Shown here: positions 1 through 5,406 of the stretch, piece after piece
Layout of the letters: each line of letters starts with the position of its first letter
How positions within the stretch are numbered: the stretch's first letter is position 1
Source of the DNA: Candidatus Hermodarchaeota archaeon
GTDB taxonomy: Archaea; Asgardarchaeota; Hermodarchaeia; Hermodarchaeales; Hermodarchaeaceae
Length of the DNA stretch: 5,406 nucleotides
Direction of reading: 5' to 3'
Assembly (NCBI GenBank): GCA_016840185.1
Contig: JAEOSV010000030.1
Location: 1 to 5,406 of the forward strand
The notes under the pieces: model-generated
What the model saw: the letters and a program-made list of their open reading frames with translations, nothing else
What the model was told of the DNA's origin: nothing
The model's database searches: none
Made by a program: the position numbers and the translations under genes

Positions 1-69
1 ACTGAAGTCACGGTGCGAAATCGCTACAAAGAATTGGTTCGGGCCTTAGATCTTGGAGTCGAGGTTTAG
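1..69 (+). CDS. tfb: Transcription initiation factor B (TFB), C-terminal end only (partial)
   Basis: Frame 1 is open from the window edge to TAG at 67-69 and gives 22 residues, beginning TEVTVRNRYKELV and ending LDLGVEV. The pattern T-E-V-T-[VI]-R-N-R-Y-K-E-L is what I recognise as the last helix of the second cyclin repeat of archaeal TFB/eukaryotic TFIIB. That helix belongs to the core domain that grips TBP and the BRE element upstream of TATA. The family is about 300 residues long, so more than 90% of the gene lies to the left. TFB recruits RNA polymerase to promoters, and many archaea carry several paralogues, so this copy cannot be said to be the main one. The identification rests on a short but very characteristic peptide; the N-terminal zinc ribbon and B-reader are not visible. 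Confidence 0.8.
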   Translation, partial: TEVTVRNRYKELVRALDLGVEV

Positions 70-78
70 GTTCTCACA

Positions 79-90
79 ACCCTTTTTTCC
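79..90 (+). terminator. T-run after the TFB gene (possible archaeal terminator)
   Basis: A run of six T (83-88) within a pyrimidine-rich stretch starts about 13 bases after the TFB stop codon. Archaeal RNA polymerase can terminate on U-rich tracts without a hairpin, and I see no good hairpin here. The position fits, but the tract is short. Confidence 0.4.
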
Positions 91-204
91 TCACCAAACA
101 GTCTAGACAAAATTACTTAAAGGCATATTCACGAAAGTATGGCAGGTTTCCAGCTAAGGCATTATTATGTCTCTAAGCTAGTTTAGCAATTGGAAGCGGT
201 TATT

Positions 205-2145
205 GTGAAAAAACCCTCATTTATCTTTGGATTTTTCTGCATGGTTCTTCTTTTCGCGCTTCTGAGTAGTCCCTCTGCAACTTTTGATGCTTCTAACGCT
301 CCCTACCTGAAAGGTAGAGTGATTTCGTTTTCATCCTCGGATTTACGGATTGCTCAGACTGCCCCAGTTCCCGATCTTATTCCCCCTAGTCCCGCAGGGG
401 AATATGTGGCTATCATTGTGGAATCAGGGCTTTGGGCAATCGGTGCGGTTCAGACCGCAGTGAACCAATATCGACTCGATTTGAACAATACAGGGTACAA
501 CACCATCTTGTATACCAGTGCCATTGCAAATCCCGCGGTCCTTCGAGGACTCTTACAGAACTGGTACACCACAAATAACATCGTCGGTGCCGTTCTTATT
601 GGGGATTTGCCAGCCATTGTTTACTATCATCCCATGAACACCACTAATCATCCAGCTGACACCTTTGTTTGTGATTTGTATTACATGGACTTGGATGGTA
701 TCTGGTGGGATCTCGATGCAAATGGCATCTATGATCGGCATAACTCGTCATCGGGTGCTGACATCTATCCCGAAATCTATGTCGGACGGATTAACGCCGT
801 TAATCGCACCTTTGGAGCTCTATCGAATGCCAACAATATCATCAACCTTCTTAATCGGATTCACTCCTATCGGATTGGTGGTGTGTCACGAACCCACCGT
901 GCACTTACTTACATTGATGACGATTGGCAGTCGTGGGCTGATGGCACCTTTGATAACTGGCCAGCATGGCTTAACAACGCATACCCAACACGGACCGATG
1001 TCCACACTCCTGCAACTTGGACAAATGGCACTGATTGGCTAAATAATCGAATTACGTCAGACTTTCAATGGACTCATCTTTGTGCACACAGTGGCGCGAC
1101 TCCTGCTCAGCATTACTTCGGTCCAGGAGGAGTAGGAGAAGGCACTGTCACTTCTGCTCAAATTCATGGTGCAACCCCGACCATCAACTTTTACAATCTC
1201 TTCTGCTGTCATGGCGCTGATTGGCTGGCCTTTGATGATCTGGCAACAACCTATCTGTACTCTGGCAGCCACTCTCTGGCTGTTGTCGGTACGACCAAAA
1301 CAGGTGGCATGCTTGGTGGAACAAGTTTCTATAATGCTATTGGACAAAATGACACCATTGGCAAAGCCCTTGAAACGTGGTTCCAAGGCATCAAGAGCTA
1401 TGCAACCTATTACCTAGAATGGTTCTATGGAATGACCATCCTCGGTGATCCTTTCCTGACGACTCACTACGATATCACAGCACTTACTCCCACAATCGTT
1501 TCATCAACTCATCCAGATGAAGCGGCTTGGTCAACTGATAACACTGTCCAGTTTAATTGGACCATCCCAGCGGATGTAAATGGGATTGCTGGTTACTACT
1601 ACCTGTATGATACTAATCCAACAACAGTCCCAACGGCGGCAACCGGTACTTATGTGACGACTAACGGGACGCTTTCCCCACCATTTGGAGATGGCACCTG
1701 GTATCTTCACGTAGTTTCGGTGGACACTGTAGGCAATGTCGGTTCTGAAGCTGATCATTACCAAGTGAACATTGATGCGACCAGCCCGGTTGTCACCATC
1801 GTGTCACCCCTGGATGGCGCTACAACGACAACTGACCTCCTTCTTTCCTGGTCAGTAACCGAAACCGGTTCAGGCTACAGTTCTGCTAATATCTATGTGA
1901 ATGGCTCTCTCTCCACAACCATTAGTGCACCCCTTACGAACACAACTCTAAGCAGTCTTCCTCAGGGCACCTATCCAATTAACGTCACAGCCTTTGACGG
2001 TTCAGGACTCAGTGGATCCCACCAAATCACCATTACCGTGGGAACAGCGGCACCCCCGATACCCGGATTTCCATTGGGTGCGATTGCACTTGGTACAATC
2101 TTGGCAGTCAGCCTTGGTGTGCTCTACCGCCGACGTCGACGCTAA
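205..2145 (+). CDS. Secreted, surface-anchored gingipain-like (C25, clan CD) cysteine peptidase with Ig-like domains
   Basis: A 646-residue protein probably acting outside the cell. From GTG at 205: KK plus a hydrophobic core (residues 5-22) ending SSPSA is a signal peptide. The catalytic region spans about 45-425. It has a YPEIYVGRI segment after an Asp-rich, calcium-site-like stretch (DLDANGIYD), a His in LCAHSG (H295), a Cys pair in NLFCCHG (C334/C335) about 40 residues later, and a C-terminal GDP. His then Cys, each after a hydrophobic strand, is the clan CD pattern. Two Ig/FN3-like beta domains follow (about 435-522 and 526-612). The end is PIPGFP (618-623), a membrane segment and RRRRR, a PGF-type sorting tail. 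Many N-x-S/T sequons suggest glycosylation. An in-frame TTG at 190 is possible, but GGAAG at 192-196 sits 8 bases before the GTG and the lysines then start the signal peptide. ATG at 241 would cut into it. Substrate unknown; proteolysis is inferred from motifs. Confidence 0.8.
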   Translation: MKKPSFIFGFFCMVLLFALLSSPSATFDASNAPYLKGRVISFSSSDLRIAQTAPVPDLIPPSPAGEYVAIIVESGLWAIGAVQTAVNQYRLDLNNTGYNTILYTSAIANPAVLRGLLQNWYTTNNIVGAVLIGDLPAIVYYHPMNTTNHPADTFVCDLYYMDLDGIWWDLDANGIYDRHNSSSGADIYPEIYVGRINAVNRTFGALSNANNIINLLNRIHSYRIGGVSRTHRALTYIDDDWQSWADGTFDNWPAWLNNAYPTRTDVHTPATWTNGTDWLNNRITSDFQWTHLCAHSGATPAQHYFGPGGVGEGTVTSAQIHGATPTINFYNLFCCHGADWLAFDDLATTYLYSGSHSLAVVGTTKTGGMLGGTSFYNAIGQNDTIGKALETWFQGIKSYATYYLEWFYGMTILGDPFLTTHYDITALTPTIVSSTHPDEAAWSTDNTVQFNWTIPADVNGIAGYYYLYDTNPTTVPTAATGTYVTTNGTLSPPFGDGTWYLHVVSVDTVGNVGSEADHYQVNIDATSPVVTIVSPLDGATTTTDLLLSWSVTETGSGYSSANIYVNGSLSTTISAPLTNTTLSSLPQGTYPINVTAFDGSGLSGSHQITITVGTAAPPIPGFPLGAIALGTILAVSLGVLYRRRRR

Positions 2146-2156
2146 AAACAGTACTC

Positions 2157-2191
2157 GGACGCTTTTTCAAGCGTCCCTATCTCTTTTTTTT
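2157..2191. terminator. Hairpin plus T-tract terminator between convergent genes
   Basis: GGACGCTT (2157-2164) pairs perfectly with AAGCGTCC (2169-2176) across a TTTC loop, and T8 follows at 2184-2191. The hairpin starts 12 bases after the peptidase stop codon. On the minus strand the same stem lies just past the ATPase stop codon (2190-2192) and is followed by TGTTTTT (complement of 2144-2150). It could therefore stop transcripts from both sides. The stem and tracts are read directly; use in both directions is inference. The ATPase stop codon lies in the T-tract, so the two genes are separated by only 44 bases. Confidence 0.75.
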
Positions 2192-2966
2192 ATTTCTTCA
2201 ATTGATTGTTGAGCGTAGCTTCGCATTTCTTGAAAAGCTGATTAATACTTTGCGAAAAAAGATGACTGGGACTAACTTGCACCAGTATCTGACGGCTTCC
2301 CAACTCAATAAGCCTTGTAAATAGAGGAACCACTGCTGCAACCTCAAACCCATACTCCTGTTCGATATCTTTTTTCACTTTATCAAAGTCATAGATTCCT
2401 GGAGTCTTGTTGCATACAATGTAGGTCGAAGGCACCTCGAGTTTCTTGGCGAGGGCTAGTGTAATTGCTGTTCCAAGGAAGTCTTGTTGGTCTAACCGCA
2501 TTATAACGAATAGTAAGTCGGTAGTTGCCATGGAAAGCAATGTTTCTTGATCTAATCCTGGGTGGGTGTCAATGAAGAGGTAATCAAGTTGTTTGGCTTG
2601 AATAATACGTTTAAACCCCCGGCGAAGATCCGAGACCTCGTATCCTTCGCGGATGATGGTGGAAATGTCATCAGCATTTAAACTGGCAGGAATGACATGT
2701 AACCCACCGGTCCTTAGTTTCATAGCCTTAGTGTGATCAATAGTGGCTTTTTCAATGGTGCATTTCTTGCGCAGATAATCATTGAGTGTGAATTTGAATC
2801 GTTTTCCTGCAAGCCCAAAGAGTACATGGAGACCAGGACTTTGAATGTCTGTATCAATGACACCCACATTTCGCCCTTTCATCGCGGCATACATGGCGAG
2901 GTTGGCAGTAATATTGCTCTTACCGGTTCCACCACGAAAACTGTGAACGGTGATGATTTTGCCCAT
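2190..2966 (-). CDS. MinD/ParA-family ATPase (deviant Walker A, SIMIBI class)
   Basis: A 258-residue P-loop ATPase of the usual length for MinD/ParA. Residues 8-18 hold the deviant Walker A (HSFRGGTGKSN), with Arg11 at the signature-lysine position and Lys16 binding phosphate. IDTD at 37-40 is the switch I/A' motif, LFIDTHPG at 130-137 is Walker B, and CNK at 185-187 is the likely base-contacting motif. Known relatives dimerise on ATP and cycle on membranes or DNA to place division sites, chromosomes, pili or flagella. The last 24 residues have F/I/L every 3-4 positions among K, Q and N, as in MinD's membrane-targeting helix (inference). The ATG at 2966 is chosen because AGGTGA ends 8 bases upstream. 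The GTG at 2978 lies inside that ribosome binding site, so the longer 262-residue reading is unlikely. It lies 97 bases downstream of the longin/roadblock-like gene in the same orientation, probably as a functional pair. The cargo is not known. Confidence 0.88.
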   Translation of the reverse strand: MGKIITVHSFRGGTGKSNITANLAMYAAMKGRNVGVIDTDIQSPGLHVLFGLAGKRFKFTLNDYLRKKCTIEKATIDHTKAMKLRTGGLHVIPASLNADDISTIIREGYEVSDLRRGFKRIIQAKQLDYLFIDTHPGLDQETLLSMATTDLLFVIMRLDQQDFLGTAITLALAKKLEVPSTYIVCNKTPGIYDFDKVKKDIEQEYGFEVAAVVPLFTRLIELGSRQILVQVSPSHLFSQSINQLFKKCEATLNNQLKK

Positions 2967-2974
2967 GACATTAT

Positions 2975-2980
2975 TCACCT
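2975..2980 (-). promoter_or_regulatory. Ribosome binding site of the MinD-like ATPase gene
   Basis: Read on the minus strand this is AGGTGA, a match to the anti-Shine-Dalgarno end of archaeal 16S rRNA, 8 bases before the ATG at 2966. It decides the start, because the alternative GTG at 2978-2976 is part of this site. Confidence 0.75.
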
Positions 2981-3046
2981 AATAATCAAAGTCACCAGTT
3001 TCATGCGTAAGAGTTCAAGCTTGCTGATTCGAGGTTAGAATTTCGG

Positions 3047-3057
3047 AATATTAAAGC
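3047..3057 (-). promoter_or_regulatory. Possible TATA box for the ATPase gene
   Basis: On the minus strand the intergenic region contains GCTTTAATATT, the only A/T-rich TATA-like element in the 97-base gap. It would place transcription start near 3025 and leave a leader of about 60 bases. It begins only a few bases after the upstream gene's stop codon, so the ATPase may also be read from the upstream promoter. No strong BRE is visible. Confidence 0.3.
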
Positions 3058-3063
3058 ATTGGT

Positions 3064-4332
3064 TTAAGTCAGCCACTCCACGTTTTCACCCAGTTTTCGC
3101 AATACAACAATAAGCTTCTCTTCATCAACACCAATGCGTTGAGAAATGTCAGTCGTTGTATTATTACCATCACAGAACTGTTTAGCGTCCTCTAAGATCT
3201 TGTATTCATCACGGGGAAGCCCAACGGTTTCAAGGTAAGCAAGGAATCGACGATCACTAGATACTAATTTGGGGTAAAAGAGGACACGACGGATATAACC
3301 CCGGGTGGAGAGATAGCTAAGAATTTCAGAGAGCTGCCGTCCATGAACACCTGTTCTCGTTCGGATTTCTTCTACCGTTGAAATACCATCAACAGCCTGA
3401 AGAACATCACGGCCCGTATTTCCGAAGAGGTTGTCAAACTCCTTAGCCTGACCTGTACTCTCTGCAAATAAGGCGCTTTCCATTGTTGGGTTCGAGGCAA
3501 AGACATCAAGTTCAGAGAAAGCCTCCGTCTTCTTCGTCTTTGGTTGAACCTTAACCATAGTAGAATAGTCGATGTTTCCTATCCCGTAAATCAGTGGAGA
3601 TATCACTTCCGCACAACGACCAACCTTCATATCCTCACGAATAATCGCTAACAATACAATATCGGATTTCACTTGATGGACAAAGAGTTTGGTTCCCTCT
3701 TCGAGGGTGGTTTGAGATACTGCGAAATAACTTGGCAGCTCCATATTACGGGATTGTCGTATCTGGCGTGTACCAATTTCTAACTCATGCTGTTGTAATT
3801 TCGAGGAAAGTACAAATCCATCATTTGTCAAAAGAGCAGTGCGTAAAACACCCGGTTTCCCTTCGATAATATTGAGGAGCTCTTCAATTTTTTGAAGAAT
3901 TTCAGGAGGCAGAATGGCAGTGGGATAACGCTGCTGAATCTCAGGGATCTTATCATATTTCCCAAGGATTTCCATAACATACTCGCGGAAACCCATAAAC
4001 AAATGCGAAGAGATGACAGACTTTTTCAAGATCTCACTGTACTGTTGGATAAAGGCTTGGGCGATTTCTTTGATAATCATACGGTAGATGTTCTCATCAT
4101 CATCTTGACCAATTGCGATAACGAAAAGTAAATCTGATTGGCTCTCATAGACGAATTTATTTTCAGCAAAGGTGACAACCTGAATCTGTCCTTCGCCGAT
4201 TTCTTCGGCAAACCCTGCTTGAGCGGAGAGAAACCCTGCAACTAATGCGTCGAGTTTAGGCGCCCCGTCGGGTGAAAAATTGAACAGAGGCATACCACCG
4301 GATCGTAACACAATGATTTCTTTTACTGGCAA
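3064..4332 (-). CDS. Longin-like / roadblock-like / winged-helix multidomain regulatory protein
   Basis: A 422-residue soluble protein with no signal peptide or membrane span. Residues 1-123 look longin-like: EIIVLRSGGMPLFNF opens as a strand-turn-strand, strands recur at 50-56 and 68-74, then a helix follows (82-103). Residues 145-255 look like a roadblock/LC7 unit: helix, LRTALLTNDGFVLSS (163-177), strands at 214-231, and a closing helix. A polar linker leads to a winged-helix-like segment (about 302-352; DGISTVEEIRTRTGV then LSYLSTRGYIRRV) and a second one (about 376-421; DISQRIGVDEEKLIVVLRKLG). Longin and roadblock folds are known small-GTPase platforms or regulators (MglB, for example). 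The helices may bind DNA or protein. TTG at 4332 is chosen because AGGTGA ends 6 bases upstream. The gene precedes the MinD-like ATPase gene, suggesting a joint role. Domain calls are by eye; the function is not known. Confidence 0.62.
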   Translation of the reverse strand: MPVKEIIVLRSGGMPLFNFSPDGAPKLDALVAGFLSAQAGFAEEIGEGQIQVVTFAENKFVYESQSDLLFVIAIGQDDDENIYRMIIKEIAQAFIQQYSEILKKSVISSHLFMGFREYVMEILGKYDKIPEIQQRYPTAILPPEILQKIEELLNIIEGKPGVLRTALLTNDGFVLSSKLQQHELEIGTRQIRQSRNMELPSYFAVSQTTLEEGTKLFVHQVKSDIVLLAIIREDMKVGRCAEVISPLIYGIGNIDYSTMVKVQPKTKKTEAFSELDVFASNPTMESALFAESTGQAKEFDNLFGNTGRDVLQAVDGISTVEEIRTRTGVHGRQLSEILSYLSTRGYIRRVLFYPKLVSSDRRFLAYLETVGLPRDEYKILEDAKQFCDGNNTTTDISQRIGVDEEKLIVVLRKLGENVEWLT

Positions 4333-4338
4333 ACGCTG

Positions 4339-4344
4339 TCACCT
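4339..4344 (-). promoter_or_regulatory. Ribosome binding site supporting a TTG start
   Basis: The minus strand reads AGGTGA, then six bases, then TTG at 4332. This is the same motif as before the neighbouring ATPase gene. It argues for the TTG over the downstream GTG (residue 8) and ATG (residue 14), both of which would remove the first predicted strand. Confidence 0.7.
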
Positions 4345-4415
4345 AGATTTGTTCAGTACTAAAACCGCGGATAGATTAACCTTTGTGTTATGAAAATGAC
4401 CACCACAATTACATT

Positions 4416-4430
4416 GAAACGCTTATAATC
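4416..4430. promoter_or_regulatory. Symmetrical TATA-like element in the divergent promoter region
   Basis: GAAACGCTTATAATC contains TTATAA, which reads the same on both strands. On + it would start transcription near 4453, about 30 bases before the membrane-protein ATG at 4484, with purine-rich GAAACG in the BRE position. On - (GAGGGGATTATAAG) it would start near 4398, leaving a leader of about 65 bases before the TTG at 4332. One element may thus serve both divergent genes, or only one of them. The spacing fits the archaeal rule of about 25 bases from TATA to start site; use is inferred. Confidence 0.45.
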
Positions 4431-4469
4431 CCCTCATTCTATTGTTGTGACGTGGTATCGAGGCAAAAT

Positions 4470-4477
4470 GGGAGAAG
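4470..4477 (+). promoter_or_regulatory. Ribosome binding site of the MFS-like gene
   Basis: GGGAGAAG lies 6 bases before the ATG at 4484 (GGAG core 9 bases before). An in-frame stop (TGA at 4448) and the absence of ATG, GTG or TTG between it and 4484 make this the only plausible start. Confidence 0.6.
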
Positions 4478-4483
4478 TACTCA

Positions 4484-5406
4484 ATGAAACTGGAAAGTAA
4501 CTGGGCAAAAGCCGCAATCCTCGCCCTTCCCTTAGCTTGGGTTATGGCGTTCTTACTTTTCATGCGTCCACTCATCTTAATCGATATTAGGTTCTTGTTC
4601 TTTCCAGTATTTGGATTCTTTCTAGGGCTATTCGTTGGAGGGTTTCTCGTCGATAAATTGGGAGGACATACACTCTTCTTAGTGGTTGTAGATGCAATTA
4701 TCCTCGTTATTGGGATCGTCCAATGGGTTTTTCCTACCGATTTATGGTTCAGCCTTGTTGGCCTCTCGCTCCTTGCAATGCTCACGTTTCTCTTTGGCAC
4801 CACTCTTGTTCTGTTCACAGTATTTCTCAATCGCTTTGCTCCAAGCACACAACGTGGTCAAGTTGTTGGAATCGTAACCACTCTCACCTTCTTCATTACA
4901 GGACTGATTTCCTTCTTCTGGGTTTTCCCCACCCCCACTTCATTTGCACCAGCCATTACTGCAGGGTTAATGCTTCTCATTCTGTTAATTGTCTTCATTG
5001 TCCAACCGTGGAAAGGAGAACTGCAAACCTATATGGTTCCAGGTAACATCCGACCATATGTTATTTGGTGGGCAATTTATCTAGCGGCTTTTGGATTGTT
5101 CGTCTGGGCAACACCGTTGCAATATCGATATATTCTCAACAGTCTAAATGGAATAGGCCCAGTTGCCGCTGAATTAGTTTTAGTTGGACTAGCTGGTGTG
5201 ACACTTATTTTCACTTTTCTGCCCATGAAATTAGGTCGAAAATTAGTTTTCAATATTGGAACACTTCTACTGGGTCTACTGTGCATTTTCGGTAGTGCAC
5301 AATATGATTCCCCGATAGGTGAACCAGTTTCAATTGTACTGTCAATACTGCAAGCCTTAGTTATTTCATTCATAATTGGAGTCGGAGGCGCGCTCGTGTG
5401 GGCTGA
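4484..5406 (+). CDS. MFS-like polytopic membrane protein (3' end beyond the window)
   Basis: The frame is open from ATG 4484 to the window edge: 307 codons without a stop. About ten membrane segments can be read, roughly at residues 10-28, 37-56, 63-83, 89-113, 126-148, 156-174, 192-211, 224-246, 254-271 and 281-305. GGFLVDKLGG (52-61), in the loop after helix 2, matches motif A of major facilitator transporters (G-x-x-x-D-[RK]-x-G). RGQVVG (124-129) between helices 4 and 5 resembles the conserved R-G loop, and LPMKLGRK (246-253) after helix 8 looks like the second-half copy of motif A. A 12-helix protein of about 380-420 residues would be expected, so two helices are probably missing. The substrate cannot be told. 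It is transcribed divergently from the roadblock-like gene. Other multi-helix families are possible if the motif match is fortuitous. Confidence 0.72.
   Translation, partial: MKLESNWAKAAILALPLAWVMAFLLFMRPLILIDIRFLFFPVFGFFLGLFVGGFLVDKLGGHTLFLVVVDAIILVIGIVQWVFPTDLWFSLVGLSLLAMLTFLFGTTLVLFTVFLNRFAPSTQRGQVVGIVTTLTFFITGLISFFWVFPTPTSFAPAITAGLMLLILLIVFIVQPWKGELQTYMVPGNIRPYVIWWAIYLAAFGLFVWATPLQYRYILNSLNGIGPVAAELVLVGLAGVTLIFTFLPMKLGRKLVFNIGTLLLGLLCIFGSAQYDSPIGEPVSIVLSILQALVISFIIGVGGALVWA

Noticed and set aside
109..125. TATA-like ATTACTTAAAGG before the peptidase gene
   Set aside because: It is a weak match without a clear BRE and would give an arbitrary leader of about 55 bases. The T/A-rich stretch at 159-167 is equally plausible, so no promoter is called.
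174..190. Short inverted repeat GCTA-GTT-TAGC before the peptidase gene
   Set aside because: A four-base stem is too short to support an operator or hairpin claim.
665..1417. Open frames of 83-125 codons on both strands inside the peptidase gene
   Set aside because: They overlap the catalytic domain coding region in other frames and show no coherent protein features.
2964..2978. GTG at 2978 as the ATPase start (262 residues)
   Set aside because: The GTG is part of the AGGTGA ribosome binding site of the ATG at 2966, and the family motif begins right after MGKII.
2733..3038. A 101-codon plus-strand frame across the ATPase start region
   Set aside because: It is antisense to the conserved Walker A coding region and has no ribosome binding site or recognisable motif.
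4468..4500. Ten-codon frame from the ATG at 4468 overlapping the MFS-like start
   Set aside because: It is very short, out of frame, has no ribosome binding site of its own, and its ATG sits in the spacer before the real start. Most likely chance.
4423..4848. A 141-codon minus-strand open frame
   Set aside because: It lies opposite the MFS-like gene, its product is rich in R, K, N, T and S with no domain pattern, and the opposite frame has membrane-segment periodicity and a ribosome binding site. It is an antisense shadow.
5077..5373. A 98-codon minus-strand open frame
   Set aside because: It is fully antisense to the continuing MFS-like frame, and its composition looks like the complement of hydrophobic codons.

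Overview
The window looks archaeal, and most likely comes from an Asgard-type or related uncultured archaeon. The support is as follows. The left edge carries the last 22 codons of what reads as transcription factor B. The secreted protein ends in a PGF-type surface-sorting tail (PIPGFP, hydrophobic segment, five arginines). A gene with longin-like and roadblock-like regions is present. Ribosome binding sites are of the GGTGA/GGAG type and starts are partly GTG or TTG. The Asgard assignment is inference from protein style; only the archaeal assignment is well supported.

Layout, left to right: (1) 1-69, 3' end of a TFB gene on +, followed by a T-run. (2) 205-2145 on +, a secreted, cell-surface, gingipain-like (C25, clan CD) cysteine peptidase with two Ig-like domains and a C-terminal anchor. 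(3) 2157-2191, a perfect 8-bp hairpin with a T8 tract between convergent genes, with features of a terminator for both strands. (4) 2190-2966 on -, a MinD/ParA-family deviant-Walker ATPase. (5) 3064-4332 on -, a 422-residue multidomain protein with an N-terminal longin-like region, a roadblock/LC7-like middle and two C-terminal winged-helix-like segments. (6) 4333-4483, a divergent intergenic region with a symmetrical TATA-like element. (7) 4484 to the window end on +, a polytopic membrane protein of major facilitator (MFS) type that runs off the edge. It has no stop codon in the window and is easily missed; the minus-strand frame opposite it is only a shadow.

The part most worth attention is the minus-strand pair. 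A membrane-cycling type ATPase (MinD-like) is preceded, 97 bases upstream in the same orientation, by a longin/roadblock/winged-helix protein. Roadblock and longin domains are known as regulators and platforms for small GTPases, and MinD/ParA ATPases position things on membranes or nucleoids. The pair could be a positioning or signalling module, with the winged helices acting as DNA or protein-binding parts. No GTPase gene is visible in the window, so this remains a hypothesis. The peptidase and the transporter seem to be independent transcription units. There is no gene-free stretch longer than about 150 bases. I saw no tRNA, rRNA, CRISPR array, transposon or long repeat.
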